64,000 nt of DNA from Pseudoflavonifractor sp. 524-17 (lineage in GTDB: Bacteria; Bacillota; Clostridia; Oscillospirales; Oscillospiraceae). Positions 8,476 to 17,995 of this stretch are shown here, in pieces. The translations under genes were made by a program, and so were the position numbers. The stretch's first letter is position 1, and each line of letters starts with the position of its first letter. The notes under the pieces were generated by a model. It made no database searches, was not told the DNA's origin, and saw nothing but the letters and a program-made list of their open reading frames with translations. Where the stretch lies: assembly GCF_009935845.1 (NCBI RefSeq), contig NZ_QWEK01000019.1, positions 1-64,000 on the forward strand, in the 5' to 3' direction.

Positions 8476-9264
8476 TCACACCCGCCGCTGCTTCGGCGCG
8501 GTACTCTTCTGATAGATCAGATAGAGTCCGTTGAGCAGCAGATCGGCGTTGTAGATGATATTATGTCTGCACTGAGTTAAAATTTCCGGCGCCGCGGCAC
8601 CGGTGGCCACGATTGCGGCCAGAGGCACGCCCACCTCCTGGGTGATCCGATCCAGCATTCCGTCCACCATACTGGCGTTGCCGTAGACCACGCCAGAGCG
8701 CATGGCGTCCACCGTATTGTGGCCCAGGAATGTGCTGGGCGGTTCAATTGAGATATGGGGCAGCTCAGCAGCCTCCTGAGACAGTGCCTCCACCGCCACC
8801 CGCACCCCCGGCATGATAATGCAGCCCTCGTACACATTGTCCCGCAGCAGGGACATGGTAATCGCCGTGCCCATATCAATCACCACCAAGGGGGACGGAT
8901 ATTGGTGAAGCGCGGCCACGGAGAACGCCACAATATCACTGCCCAGCTGGGCATGGAGATCCGACTTGATGTTCAGCCCCGTTTTGATGCCAGGCCCCAT
9001 TTGAACGGGCCGCTTTCCAGTGACAAACGACACCGCGCCGCACAGAGCGGCAGTGACTGGCGGGACGACGCTGGACACAATCGTACCAGTTATCTGGCTT
9101 ATTTCAGCCTGGTAGAGGCGGAACACGTCCGTCAGCTGGATGGCCCATTGATCCTGGGTATTGCTCTTATAGGTGGGCAGAACAGAGCGGAAACTCAGCA
9201 TTCCCCCCCCATCGAACAGGCCAATCGTTGTGCTGGAGTTACCTACGTCGATTGCCAGAACCAA
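8476..9264 (-). CDS. coaX: Type III pantothenate kinase
   Basis: Phosphorylates pantothenate, the first step of CoA synthesis, with the ASKHA fold of the CoaX family. Seen: N-terminal AIDVGNSSTTIGL (phosphate-1 motif), MGPGIKTGL, VIDMGTAIT with the catalytic aspartate region, GCIIMPG and C-terminal VATGAAA. I favour a TTG start at 9264: it gives the typical MVLAIDVGN beginning and has GAGAGGAG 10 bp ahead. An ATG eight codons upstream lacks such a site. It precedes an ECF S component, making a small pantothenate uptake and activation unit. Confidence 0.9.
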   Translation of the reverse strand: MVLAIDVGNSSTTIGLFDGGGMLSFRSVLPTYKSNTQDQWAIQLTDVFRLYQAEISQITGTIVSSVVPPVTAALCGAVSFVTGKRPVQMGPGIKTGLNIKSDLHAQLGSDIVAFSVAALHQYPSPLVVIDMGTAITMSLLRDNVYEGCIIMPGVRVAVEALSQEAAELPHISIEPPSTFLGHNTVDAMRSGVVYGNASMVDGMLDRITQEVGVPLAAIVATGAAAPEILTQCRHNIIYNADLLLNGLYLIYQKSTAPKQRRV

Positions 9265-9337
9265 TAATACCACGCTCCTCTCCCACATTCAACTGGAATT
9301 TTACCACGAATTTTCCCTTATGGCAAGGCTAACCGCC

Positions 9338-10420
9338 TTACGCCAACACCTTGGCACGGATCAGCCGGCCCATCTCCTTTGTCCCGATGGGAGTGACGCC
9401 AGACTCCGCGATGTCTGCCGTACGCCACCCCTCCGCCAGAACGGCGTCCACCGCCTTCTCAATGGCGCTGGCTTCATCTGGCAAATGGAAGGAGTAGCGC
9501 ATCATCATTGCCGTGGACAAAATGGTGGCGATAGGGTTGGCCTTATCCTGGCCGGCGATATCCGGCGCAGATCCGTGGATGGGCTCGTACAGGCCGGGCA
9601 CGGCATCTCCAATAGAGGCAGAGGGCAGCAGGCCGATGGATCCAGTAATCATGCTGGCCTCATCAGAGAGGATGTCGCCGAACATATTTTCCGTGACCAC
9701 CACGTCAAACTGGGCGGGATCCCGCACCAGCTGCATAGCGCAGTTGTCTACCAGCACATCCTCATATTCCACATCGGTATACTCCTCCGCCAGACGGTGC
9801 ATTACACTCCGCCACAGACGGCTGGTCTCCAGCACATTGGCCTTGTCCACGCTGGTGACTTTTTTCCGGCGGAGGCGGGCCAGCTCGAAGGCCCGGCGGC
9901 CAATGCGCTCAATCTCCAGCTCGGAGTAGGCCATCAGATCCGTGGCCTCCACGCCCCGGTCCTCCGTCTGATACTTGTCCCGCTTTCCAAAGTAGATGCC
10001 GCCGGTGAGCTCCCGCACCATCATCAGGTCGATGCCCTTCTGGGCGGTCTCCTTCTTTAAGGGACAGGCGTCCGCCAACGGGGGGCGCAGGCTGGCCGGA
10101 CGCAGGTTGGCATAGAGACCAAGATCCTTCCGAATGGCTAGGAGGGCGGTCTCTGGCCGCTGTTCCGCGGGCTTGTCGGAGCCCCATTTGGGGCCGCCCA
10201 CCGCGCCCAGCAGCACCGCATCGCAGGATTTACACGTTTCGGCAGTGCCGTCAGGGTAGCTCTTCCCTATTGCGTCGGTGGCACAGCCCCCCAACAGCAC
10301 ATCTTCATAGGTAAAGCAGTGGCCAAACCGCTGCCCCACCGCCTCCAGAACGCCTACCGCCTCACTGACCACCTCGGGGCCGATTCCATCCCCCCGGATG
10401 AGCGCAATTTTATAGTTCAT
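9338..10420 (-). CDS. leuB: 3-isopropylmalate dehydrogenase
   Basis: Oxidative decarboxylation of 3-isopropylmalate in leucine synthesis. Motifs: [10 protein letters not shown] at the N-terminus, LRPASLRPP, the [10 protein letters not shown] segment specific to [19 protein letters not shown], and the metal-site stretch [17 protein letters not shown]. About 360 residues, the usual length. The preferred ATG lies 10 bp after AAGGAG; an ATG two codons upstream is only 4 bp away. Third gene of a leuC-leuD-leuB operon (16-bp spacing to leuD); leuA is not in the window. Confidence 0.95.
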   Translation of the reverse strand: MNYKIALIRGDGIGPEVVSEAVGVLEAVGQRFGHCFTYEDVLLGGCATDAIGKSYPDGTAETCKSCDAVLLGAVGGPKWGSDKPAEQRPETALLAIRKDLGLYANLRPASLRPPLADACPLKKETAQKGIDLMMVRELTGGIYFGKRDKYQTEDRGVEATDLMAYSELEIERIGRRAFELARLRRKKVTSVDKANVLETSRLWRSVMHRLAEEYTDVEYEDVLVDNCAMQLVRDPAQFDVVVTENMFGDILSDEASMITGSIGLLPSASIGDAVPGLYEPIHGSAPDIAGQDKANPIATILSTAMMMRYSFHLPDEASAIEKAVDAVLAEGWRTADIAESGVTPIGTKEMGRLIRAKVLA

Positions 10421-10436
10421 CGTCATCACACTCCTT

Positions 10437-10922
10437 CTATTTCGCCACGCCCCGGGCTTTCAGGGCGTTGAGCAGCCCGCCGCTTTTGATGATGCCGTCC
10501 ACAAACGCCGGGAAGGGCGCGGCCTGCCAGGTTTTCCCCTGGGTGGTGTCGGTGATGGTCCCAGAGGCAAAGTCCACCTCTACCTGGTCCCCCGGCTGAA
10601 TGGCCGCGCTGGCTTGGGGGCACTCCACAATGGGCAGGCCGATGTTGATGGCGTTGCGGTAAAAGATCCGGGCGAAGGAGGCGGCGATGACGCACGTTAC
10701 ACCGCAGGCTTTGATGGACAGGGGAGCGTGCTCCCGGGAGGAGCCGCAGCCGAAGTTGGCTCCGGCCACAATAATGTCCCCCTCCTGTACCGTACTGGCA
10801 AAGGAGGCGTCAATATCCTCCATGCAGTGGGAGGCCAAAGCCTTGGGATCAGGGTTGTTCAGGTGGCGGGCTGGGATGATGACATCGGTATCCACATTAT
10901 CGCCGTATTGAAAGACCTTCAT
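10437..10922 (-). CDS. leuD: 3-isopropylmalate dehydratase small subunit
   Basis: Swivel-domain subunit that pairs with LeuC to isomerise 2- to 3-isopropylmalate. The 161-residue protein shows [14 protein letters not shown] at the N-terminus and the active-site [10 protein letters not shown] near residue 60, as in the short archaeal/clostridial-type LeuD. Between leuC (30-bp gap) and leuB in the operon. Confidence 0.95.
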   Translation of the reverse strand: MKVFQYGDNVDTDVIIPARHLNNPDPKALASHCMEDIDASFASTVQEGDIIVAGANFGCGSSREHAPLSIKACGVTCVIAASFARIFYRNAINIGLPIVECPQASAAIQPGDQVEVDFASGTITDTTQGKTWQAAPFPAFVDGIIKSGGLLNALKARGVAK

Positions 10923-10951
10923 AAACAGTCACAGTCCTTTCTTTCATCGGA

Positions 10952-12214
10952 TTAGTCCAGTTTGCGGGGATCGGCCACACAGCCAGCCACAGCGGACGCG
11001 GCGGCTACAGCGGGGCTGGCCAGGATAATTTCCGAGTCCACGGGGCCCATGCGGCCCACAAAATTCCGGTTGGTAGTGGAGATGGCCCGCTCCCCATCGG
11101 AGAGAACGCCCATGTGCCCCCCCAGGCAGGGACCGCAGGTGGGGGTGGATACCGCCGCACCGGCCTCGATAAAGATCTGAATCAGTCCCTCCGCCATAGC
11201 GTCCAGCATGATCTGCTGGGTGGCGGGGAAGACAATACAGCGCACGTCCTTGTGAACCTTCCGCCCCTTCAGTACAGCGGCGGCCTGACGCATATCCTCC
11301 AGACGGCCGTTGGTACACGAGCCGATTACCACCTGCTGGATGGGCGTACCTGCCACCTGGTCCACCGTGCGGGTATTGGAGGGCAGGTGAGGCAGCGCCA
11401 CAGTTGGCTGGAGCTCGTTCAACTCGATGACCACTTCCCTGTCATAGACGGCATCCGGGTCTGGCTCCACCGCCTCCCAGGCCCGGGTGACCCGCCCGTC
11501 CAGATAGGCCCGGGTCTTCTCATCCACAGGGAAAATGCCGTTCTTTGCCCCAGCCTCAATGGCCATGTTGGAGATGGTGAACCGGTCGTCCATGGACAGC
11601 TCCGCCACGCCCTCGCCGGCAAACTCCAGAGATTGATACAGGGCGCCGTCCACCCCAATCATGCCGATCAGGTGGAGAACCAGATCCTTTCCTGACACGT
11701 AAGGCTGCAGCTTGCCCTTCAGGGTTACTCGAATGGCGGAGGGCACCTTGAACCAGGCCAGCCCGGTGGCCATGCCAGCGGCCATGTCAGTGGAGCCCAC
11801 CCCGGTGGAGAATGCGCCCAGCGCCCCATAAGTACAGGTGTGGGAATCTGCGCCGATGACGGCCTCGCCGGGAGCCACCAGTCCCTTTTCCGGCAGCAGC
11901 GCGTGTTCTACGCCCATCTGTCCCACATCAAAGAAATGGGTGATTTCAAACCGCTTGGCAAAATCCCGGGCCGTCGCGCACAGCTGGGCGGATTTGATAT
12001 CCTTGCAGGGGGTGGAGTGATCCAGGACGATGGCGATTTTGTCTTTGTCAAAGACCCGGGTCAGCCCCGCCTTGTCAAATTCTGTAATGGCCACTGGCGC
12101 AGTGATGTCGTTCCCCAGCACCAGGTCCAGCTTTCCCTCAATCAGCTGGCCAGCCTCTACGTGGTCCAGACCGGCGTGTTTGGCGAGTATTTTTTGGGTC
12201 ATTGTCATTCCCAT
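10952..12214 (-). CDS. leuC: 3-isopropylmalate dehydratase large subunit
   Basis: Aconitase-superfamily [4Fe-4S] subunit of isopropylmalate isomerase, 420 residues, the HacA/clostridial size class. Seen: [23 protein letters not shown], and the cluster cysteines in GSCTNGR and in [10 protein letters not shown]. The ATG at 12214 follows GGAGGG by 6 bp; the frame is open much further upstream, but that part would overlap the divergent regulator and has no coding signal. First gene of leuCDB. Only 144 bp separates it from the Crp/Fnr-type gene, too short for a T-box leader, so transcriptional control by that regulator is plausible. Confidence 0.95.
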   Translation of the reverse strand: MGMTMTQKILAKHAGLDHVEAGQLIEGKLDLVLGNDITAPVAITEFDKAGLTRVFDKDKIAIVLDHSTPCKDIKSAQLCATARDFAKRFEITHFFDVGQMGVEHALLPEKGLVAPGEAVIGADSHTCTYGALGAFSTGVGSTDMAAGMATGLAWFKVPSAIRVTLKGKLQPYVSGKDLVLHLIGMIGVDGALYQSLEFAGEGVAELSMDDRFTISNMAIEAGAKNGIFPVDEKTRAYLDGRVTRAWEAVEPDPDAVYDREVVIELNELQPTVALPHLPSNTRTVDQVAGTPIQQVVIGSCTNGRLEDMRQAAAVLKGRKVHKDVRCIVFPATQQIMLDAMAEGLIQIFIEAGAAVSTPTCGPCLGGHMGVLSDGERAISTTNRNFVGRMGPVDSEIILASPAVAAASAVAGCVADPRKLD

Positions 12215-12271
12215 GGTATTCCCTCCAATAAATGAAATCTCGGCTATGTACTCTATCTTACCCAAAGACGG

Positions 12272-12334
12272 TTGAAAAGAATGTAAAGTATGATACAATA
12301 TAAAAACAGGTCTTATCCCGTACCGCATGTACGG
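12272..12334 (+). promoter_or_regulatory. Promoter and palindromic operator candidate ahead of the Crp/Fnr gene
   Basis: TTGAAA (12272-12277), 16-bp spacer and TACAAT (12294-12299) point at the regulator gene. Just downstream of the predicted transcription start is a perfect inverted repeat, CCGTAC-CGCAT-GTACGG (12318-12334), that could be a binding site for autoregulation. It lies about 105 bp upstream of the leuC start. Confidence 0.45.
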
Positions 12335-12358
12335 CAAATTGGGACAGGAGGGATGCAA

Positions 12359-12982
12359 ATGGATCGCTGGTTTTTTCTGGCGCAGGACCAACCCCTCAAA
12401 CATTATGCTGCCGGCCAGTTTATCTACCTCCAGGATACGGAAGCCGACCAGTTCTACTACATTGCCAGCGGCACCGTTAAGTGCTTTCTCAGCGCCGAGA
12501 GCGGCGAGGAACGGATCCTCGCCTTTCACCACGGGGGCGAGCTGATTGGCGAGGCGTCTTTCTTTGACCGCCAGCCCCGGGTTTCCTCTGCTGTGGCCGC
12601 CTCCCCCTGCCAGCTGATCGCCATTGATCGGGGGCATCTACAAGAGGTAATCCACCTCCACCCCGATGTGGCCCTCTCCCTGTTGGAATATCTGGCCCGG
12701 ACCGTGCGTTTGCTCTCCGTCCACGTGGACGGAAACTTCCTCCCAGCGGATCAGCGCATCGCCCGGCATCTGCTCACACTAACGCCAGGGCCAGACGGCG
12801 CCATCCTGTGTACCCACGAGGAGATCGGCGCCTCCGTAGGGGCAAGCCGGGTCACTGTCAGCCGTACCCTAGCCCACTTTGCCCGGATGGGGTGGCTCCA
12901 GACCGGCTACCGCATGGTACGCCTGCTCAACCGGAGTGCGCTGGAGCGGCTCCTCACCGCCACAGAGGAGCTGCTGCATTAA
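12359..12982 (+). CDS. Crp/Fnr-family transcriptional regulator
   Basis: About 207 residues: an N-terminal cyclic-nucleotide-binding-type beta barrel (residues 10-120, with GxxI/GEASFF elements), a dimer helix ([12 protein letters not shown]), and a C-terminal winged helix with [20 protein letters not shown] as recognition helix. No N-terminal cysteine set for an Fnr iron-sulfur cluster is seen, so the ligand is unknown. The ATG at 12359 is 7 bp from AGGAGG; an ATG two codons earlier overlaps the site. Divergent from leuCDB, so a link to branched-chain amino-acid control is an inference. Its 3' end overlaps the convergent hydrolase by 4 bp. Confidence 0.85.
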   Translation: MDRWFFLAQDQPLKHYAAGQFIYLQDTEADQFYYIASGTVKCFLSAESGEERILAFHHGGELIGEASFFDRQPRVSSAVAASPCQLIAIDRGHLQEVIHLHPDVALSLLEYLARTVRLLSVHVDGNFLPADQRIARHLLTLTPGPDGAILCTHEEIGASVGASRVTVSRTLAHFARMGWLQTGYRMVRLLNRSALERLLTATEELLH

Positions 12983-13617
12983 CCCAATAACATTTGGACT
13001 TTTTCCGCCATCCTCTCACCAAAGCGGCGGTGACTGTCCAGATCCAAGTGCATAAAGTCCACCTGGTTCACTGTGCAGCAGTCATTACAGTCCAGGAACG
13101 CGCACTGGTTCAGTTTGGCGCACGCTTCCATAAGGGCGGGGAGTTCCCAGGATTTCTCCACACATCCGGCACCCATCTCCCCCGCCACAGGAGAGGTATA
13201 GACCCGGCTATCAATCCGGATGGGCGCTGCCACTAAAATCTTGGACTCTCCCCGCCAGACATCATAGGTGCGGGCCTTGCGGATGAGCCGGTCCACCCCG
13301 TCGGCGATGTTTTTTGGTGAGGCAGAAAACCGCTCCTTGCAGTCGTTGGTGCCCAGCATCAAGATCAGCAGATCTAAGGGGGAGTGAGACATAAGGCTCA
13401 CCGGCAGGTGATCCATTCCCCGCAGGCCCTCATTCAGCGGATCGTTAAAGACGGTCGTCCGTCCGCTGATGCCCTCCTCCACCACTTGGTACCCGTCCCC
13501 AAGGGCGGCGGCCATCACTTGGGTCCACCGCTGGTCGTCTTCAAACCGGCCCCCGCTCTCCGCGCTGTACCCCCAGGTATTGGAATCTCCAAAACAGACA
13601 ATGCGTTTACGTATCAT
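12979..13617 (-). CDS. SGNH/GDSL-type hydrolase
   Basis: Esterase/lipase-like enzyme of 212 residues with the four SGNH blocks: FGDSNTWGY near residue 9 (nucleophile serine), a glycine in EEGISGRTT, LGTNDCK near residue 91 (oxyanion asparagine), and a C-terminal DFMHLD for the Asp-His pair. No signal peptide, so probably cytosolic. The spacing resembles the arylesterase/acyl-CoA thioesterase I-like group; the substrate cannot be told. Tail-to-tail 4-bp overlap with the Crp/Fnr gene. Confidence 0.85.
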   Translation of the reverse strand: MIRKRIVCFGDSNTWGYSAESGGRFEDDQRWTQVMAAALGDGYQVVEEGISGRTTVFNDPLNEGLRGMDHLPVSLMSHSPLDLLILMLGTNDCKERFSASPKNIADGVDRLIRKARTYDVWRGESKILVAAPIRIDSRVYTSPVAGEMGAGCVEKSWELPALMEACAKLNQCAFLDCNDCCTVNQVDFMHLDLDSHRRFGERMAEKVQMLLG

Positions 13618-13656
13618 GTTTCCCGCCTCCTCATCTGAATCGCTTTGAAGAAAGAG

Positions 13657-13696
13657 CAGGCTGGGGCCCGCCTTGATTCAGGTGTGCTCCAGCCTG
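13657..13696 (-). terminator. Terminator of the flavodiiron fusion gene
   Basis: CAGGCTGGGGC (13657-13667) pairs with GCTCCAGCCTG (13686-13696) with one wobble. On the minus strand it is followed by CTCTTTCTTC. It lies 18 bp beyond the stop codon. Confidence 0.7.
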
Positions 13697-13713
13697 TTTC
13701 CATACGTTCTGCG

Positions 13714-16494
13714 TTAGGCGAAAAATGCCCCAAAGGACCGTTTCTCCTCAATCGCTGCGATCATATCCGCCATTTTAGACAGATCTCCCATAAGAATCAC
13801 ACCGCACAAATGGCCGTTGGAGAAGTAATACCGCTCCAGCTGCTTCTGGGTATCGTCCCGGATCTCCACCGTCTTATAGACCACATTGGGATCTTTGCCT
13901 GGATCGCCCAGAGAGAACAGCTCGGTCTCCATCCCGTGGAAGGACAGGACAGGGGTTATAGGCTGGTAGGACACCAGATCGCCGGTGGCGCTGGCGCCCG
14001 CCACTCTCCCCTGCGCCTGCGCCTCCGGCCACAGGGCGAAATTGCTCCCCTTGAACTGGGCGCAGTCACCGCAGGCATAGACCCCAGGCAGATTGGTCTC
14101 CATGGACTCACGAACCACGATGGCACGGTCAGTCTCAATTCCCGCCTCCTTGGCCAGGGCGGTATTGGCCCGGACACCGCAGGATACTACCACCAGATCG
14201 GCGGGAATCTCCTCTCCGGTGCCCAGCTGGACCCCGGTGACCTGATCGCCGCCAGTTATGGCACTGATCTGCACACCGGCCTCCACCCGCACCCCCACCT
14301 TGGCACACTGCTTCAGCAAGCATTCCGCGGCGGTGTCATCCAGCTGGCGGCTCATAATCTGGGGTGCCAGCTCCAGAACTGTCACCTCACAGTTTGCCTT
14401 GCGCAGCTCCCAGGCGGCCTCCAAACCCAGCACACCGCCGCCGATGACCACCGCCCGCTTCAGACCTGTGCCCATGGCTTGGATCTTGGATACGTCGGAC
14501 GTGCGGCGGATTGCCACCACGCCCTCTTTTTCATGGCCCGGAATAGGCGGCACAAAGCACTCGCTGCCCAGAGCATAGATCAGCTTTGTATACCTCAACC
14601 GCTGGCCGCCATCCAAAATAATCTCCCGTTTGCCGCTGTCGATCCCTGTGACCTGGCGGTTCAGAACCTGTACAATGTTCCGCGCCTCATACCATCCGAC
14701 AGGATGCATGGCCATTTGTTCCGGCGTCAGGCCGGACAGCATAGCTTTGGTCAGCATAGGACGCTGGTAGGCTGGTCCCTCGTTGGAGATGAGGACAATC
14801 CGTCCAGTCTTATCCCGCTCCCGAATGGCCTCCGCGGCGCTGACGCCGGCGCAGCCGTTGCCCAAAATGACATAGTGGTTTTGGGTGTCGTTGCGGAAAG
14901 CCACGATCTCCTGCGCTACCTCCACAAACTTATCCCGTCCTACGCCGCACACAGGACAGGTATCCATAGAGGCGTCAAAAATCTCACCGCAGACCAGGCA
15001 TTTGACCAGCTTGCGGGTTCCCTTGCTCTGATTCTTTTTCTCCTCCAGAGGGACATAGTACTCCCGGCCCACGCCGCACACAGGGCACTGCTCCTTATCC
15101 CCGTCAAAGATGGCGCCGCAGAGCTTGCAGCGGACCTTCCCGCCGGTCTTTGGCTCAGCGGGCGCCTCTTCCGCCAGGGGGATGAAGTGCTCCGGCCCCA
15201 CCTTGCACACAGGGCAGATCTCTGTCCCCTCGTCAAAGACCGCACCGCATATTTTGCACTTGACCTTGGTCTTTGGCTTGCGCTGGATAGGCTTCTCATT
15301 GTCCAGCAGCGCCAATCCAAAATTGACGCCGAACTCTCTTGCCTTGGCCAGATCCGCCTGACTGGGCTTGAAGCGAATGCGCAGGCCGTCCACTGTCTTC
15401 AGCTTGAGCTGCTTCAGCCGCTCCATAATATGGGGCACACCCTCGCCGCTCCAGCCATAGCTGCCAAAGGCGCTGGCCAGTTTTCCGCCGTGAGTTGCCG
15501 CGAACATCCCTGTAGTCAGGTCCCAGATGGGCTTCAGCGCCTCTCCCACGATGGTAGGCGTGCCCAGAAGGAACCCATCGGCGTAGAGCAGCTCCTCCGC
15601 CACCTTGGCCCCGTCCGCCGTCACCATGTCATAGAGGCGCACAGCAATATCTCCGCTGGCCTGGATCCCCTCGGCGATGACCTGGGCCAGCTGGCCGGTA
15701 TAGCCGTAGGCGCTGACATAGGGGATAATTACTGTGGGCTTGGGGTTGGGATTGATTACGGTAGACCAGTTCTCGTAGGTATCCAGCATCCAGGGAATAT
15801 CTGCGTCCAGCACTGGGCCGTGCCCGGGGCAGATCATGTCAATCTCCAGGGGCCGGATCCGCTTGAGTGCGTCCAGCATGAAGGATTTATAGGGGCTGAT
15901 GATGCAGTCATAGTAGTACTTTGTGGCCCGGAGATACCCCTCCCGATCAGTCACCTTGCTGACCAGAACGTCGTCCATGGCGTAGTGGGAGCCGAAGGAG
16001 TCGCAGGTGACCAGGATCTTGTCCTCCTGAATATAGGTATACATGGTATCAGGCCAGTGCAGATTGGGGACCACAAGAAACTCCAGCGTTTTGCCGTCCA
16101 GCTTCAGGGTCTGGCCGTCCTGGATCGCGATGGAGTAGAAGTCCCGGTTGACAATCTGCTTCAGGAAGTTCAGCGCGCACCCGGTGGCCACGATCTTGAT
16201 GCGGGGATTCAGCTCCAGCAGCCGTTCCACACTGCCGCTGTGATCCGGCTCTGTGTGGCTCACCACCAGATAGTCCACCGACTCGATGGGCGCGATCTCC
16301 CCTACCTTCTCCAGCCAGCTGTCCAGGCATTTCACTTTGGCTGTCTCAAAAAGAACGGTATGGTGCTCCGTCTTCAGCACATAGGAGTTATAGGTGGTGC
16401 CAAACTCCGTATACATGATAATGTCGAACACCCGCAGATCGTGGTCAACAGCTCCCGTAAAGTGGAAGCCCTTCTTTAACTGAAATGTCTTCAT
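13714..16494 (-). CDS. Flavodiiron protein fused to three rubredoxin-like domains and an FAD/NAD(P)H reductase
   Basis: Single-chain NAD(P)H:O2 (or NO) reductase, about 926 residues. N-terminal metallo-beta-lactamase-type diiron domain (about 1-250; HTEPDH gives the HxExDH ligands), then a flavodoxin-like FMN domain (about 255-395). Three short rubredoxin-like modules follow near residues 413, 455 and 498, each CxxCG then ten residues to CPxC. The C-terminal half (about 538-926) is a pyridine-nucleotide-disulfide-type reductase starting with the dinucleotide fold VILGNGCAG. The order gives an internal electron path NAD(P)H to FAD to Fe(Cys)4 to FMN to diiron. Oxygen protection in an anaerobe is the family role. 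The ATG at 16494 has AAAGGG 8 bp ahead; an in-frame GTG lies 9 bp upstream. Confidence 0.92.
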   Translation of the reverse strand: MKTFQLKKGFHFTGAVDHDLRVFDIIMYTEFGTTYNSYVLKTEHHTVLFETAKVKCLDSWLEKVGEIAPIESVDYLVVSHTEPDHSGSVERLLELNPRIKIVATGCALNFLKQIVNRDFYSIAIQDGQTLKLDGKTLEFLVVPNLHWPDTMYTYIQEDKILVTCDSFGSHYAMDDVLVSKVTDREGYLRATKYYYDCIISPYKSFMLDALKRIRPLEIDMICPGHGPVLDADIPWMLDTYENWSTVINPNPKPTVIIPYVSAYGYTGQLAQVIAEGIQASGDIAVRLYDMVTADGAKVAEELLYADGFLLGTPTIVGEALKPIWDLTTGMFAATHGGKLASAFGSYGWSGEGVPHIMERLKQLKLKTVDGLRIRFKPSQADLAKAREFGVNFGLALLDNEKPIQRKPKTKVKCKICGAVFDEGTEICPVCKVGPEHFIPLAEEAPAEPKTGGKVRCKLCGAIFDGDKEQCPVCGVGREYYVPLEEKKNQSKGTRKLVKCLVCGEIFDASMDTCPVCGVGRDKFVEVAQEIVAFRNDTQNHYVILGNGCAGVSAAEAIRERDKTGRIVLISNEGPAYQRPMLTKAMLSGLTPEQMAMHPVGWYEARNIVQVLNRQVTGIDSGKREIILDGGQRLRYTKLIYALGSECFVPPIPGHEKEGVVAIRRTSDVSKIQAMGTGLKRAVVIGGGVLGLEAAWELRKANCEVTVLELAPQIMSRQLDDTAAECLLKQCAKVGVRVEAGVQISAITGGDQVTGVQLGTGEEIPADLVVVSCGVRANTALAKEAGIETDRAIVVRESMETNLPGVYACGDCAQFKGSNFALWPEAQAQGRVAGASATGDLVSYQPITPVLSFHGMETELFSLGDPGKDPNVVYKTVEIRDDTQKQLERYYFSNGHLCGVILMGDLSKMADMIAAIEEKRSFGAFFA

Positions 16495-16531
16495 CTCCTG
16501 CACCCTTTCTTCTCATATCTGATGGTTATTC

Positions 16532-17401
16532 CTATGGATTGCAGATTCCGCAGGCTGCGTACCCCTGATCCAACAGGGCCTGACGGCTGCCGGTATACTC
16601 CTCCCGGTTGCGCTTGCTGATACTCTCAGCCCCGGAGCACCCCGGAAGGTGGAACTTTTTGGAGTTTGTATTGAGGATGTAGCGCATCTCCTCCCCGCTG
16701 CCGGCGGAGGTTTCCTCCAGCCAGCTGTTGCCGGTAGCATAGTCGATGCCAACCCCCGGCTGGTTGTTGTACACAAACACATTAAAAAGAATTTCATCGT
16801 CCTCTACGGACTGGGCCTCCATCTGCACTCCTCTGGCCACCAGCTCTTCCCCCTGAAATACAGGGGTCACCCGGTAGAGCACATGGTGCTCCGTCTCCTT
16901 CACGTAGTCCGCCACCATGTTTTCAAAAGGCAGCATCCCATCTACATTCATATAGCGGGTGCCGGTAATCAGGTTTTCCCGGTTGGCGTTCTCTCCCGTC
17001 AGCTGGAAGCCGATGAGATGACAGCGGTTGTACAGGCTTTTGCCGTCTACACAGTCATACTTTACACTCTGCCAGCCTGTGGGCTTCACCTGGCTGATAT
17101 TCCCCCGGCCCTCGGTGGGCATCAGGTCCACGCCAATATTGGCGTAAGCCGCGCCGCAACGGCCCAAATCGTCCAGAGGGCTGTAGGACTCGAAAGAATT
17201 GGTGGTCTTGTCCTCCGCTGGAAAGTCAGGCTGGTTGTTATTCAGCACCACATAGGGTTCCCCGGAAAAGGCAGGGATATCCTCTGATACGGCGGCCGGT
17301 GCCGCGGATTGTGGCTGGGCATAGACCAGCTGTTCACAGCCGGCCAGCAACAGGCAGAGGGTCAGCAGCGCAGGCAGCAGGACCCGTTTCCATTTTTTCA
17401 T
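16532..17401 (-). CDS. DNA/RNA non-specific endonuclease-like lipoprotein
   Basis: Exported lipoprotein: a basic start, hydrophobic helix and lipobox LLAGC (cysteine at residue 22). The body (about 60-215) resembles the EndA/NucA-type beta-beta-alpha metal nuclease, with NRCHLIGFQLTG where the classical DRGH motif sits, and a downstream NREN that could carry the metal asparagine. The arginine-to-cysteine shift before the histidine is a variant seen in Gram-positive homologues as I recall. A C-terminal segment (HLPGCSG ... GYAACGICNP) looks like a small Ada-type cysteine module. It overlaps the preceding gene by 4 bp (ATGA). Extracellular DNA degradation or uptake is inferred. Confidence 0.8.
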   Translation of the reverse strand: MKKWKRVLLPALLTLCLLLAGCEQLVYAQPQSAAPAAVSEDIPAFSGEPYVVLNNNQPDFPAEDKTTNSFESYSPLDDLGRCGAAYANIGVDLMPTEGRGNISQVKPTGWQSVKYDCVDGKSLYNRCHLIGFQLTGENANRENLITGTRYMNVDGMLPFENMVADYVKETEHHVLYRVTPVFQGEELVARGVQMEAQSVEDDEILFNVFVYNNQPGVGIDYATGNSWLEETSAGSGEEMRYILNTNSKKFHLPGCSGAESISKRNREEYTGSRQALLDQGYAACGICNP

Positions 17402-17808
17402 AGGATGTAAACCTCTTTTGTAATGATCTCATGGGAATGGCCTGGGAACTCGCAGGTCTCTGCCAGTCTCCAGCTCCCCATATCTGCAAATATATCAAGA
17501 GAGACATCAGCGGGATAGATCCGGTTCCAGCGGTAGAGCACCAGCCGCTCCAGGCGGTCCAGGCAGGGGCGGATGGGCCGGTCCTCCACAAAGCAGAACT
17601 CCCCTTCTTCCGCCAGATCCAAAAAACGCTCGTCCACCGTCACTTCCACATTCTCCCCAGAGAACTGCTTTTGGGAGTAGGCGTTCATCCAGAGACGGCG
17701 GCCGGCAGTCATCTGAATCACATCCGCCCGCACCGCCCGATCCCGGCTCTGCCGGCGGCCGTGAAACAGCATCCCGCCTTTATCGTCAATGCACACGATA
17801 GCAATCAT
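17398..17808 (-). CDS. Conserved protein of unknown function coupled to the nuclease gene
   Basis: About 136 residues starting at an ATG 4 bp after GGGGGA; the frame is open further upstream without a better site. The N-terminus reads MIAIVCIDDKGGMLF followed by a conserved-looking RRQSRDR stretch. No membrane segment or signal is seen. I do not recognise a function. The stop codon overlaps the nuclease start (ATGA), so the two are translationally coupled. Confidence 0.65.
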   Translation of the reverse strand: MIAIVCIDDKGGMLFHGRRQSRDRAVRADVIQMTAGRRLWMNAYSQKQFSGENVEVTVDERFLDLAEEGEFCFVEDRPIRPCLDRLERLVLYRWNRIYPADVSLDIFADMGSWRLAETCEFPGHSHEIITKEVYIL

Positions 17809-17936
17809 CTTATCCCCCGCTGGTTCCATCAAAATTCGGACTCTTCCTTGGAGAATTATACCACCTGGCCGGTATGGTGACAAGAGTTTCTTCTAAATCC
17901 GCAAAGGGAACCGGAACATTTGCTTTGCCCGCGGCA

Positions 17937-17972
17937 GGACGGCTGAGAGATAAAATAGTCTCCCAGCCGTCC
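17937..17972 (-). terminator. Terminator of spoIVA
   Basis: GGACGGCTGAGAGA pairs with TCTCCCAGCCGTCC (one mismatch) around an 8-nt loop, 24 bp past the spoIVA stop. Confidence 0.75.
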
Positions 17973-17995
17973 ATAGAGTGTTTCCCGGACTGCCG

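Noticed and set aside
12215-12358. T-box or leader-peptide attenuation upstream of leuC
   Set aside because: Only 144 bp to the divergent regulator; no T-box core, specifier stem or leucine-codon run seen.
13645-16479. A 944-codon plus-strand open frame
   Set aside because: It lies exactly antisense to the flavodiiron fusion, has a composition biased to His/Leu/Gly and no recognisable motif; it is open only because of codon bias in the G+C-rich real gene.
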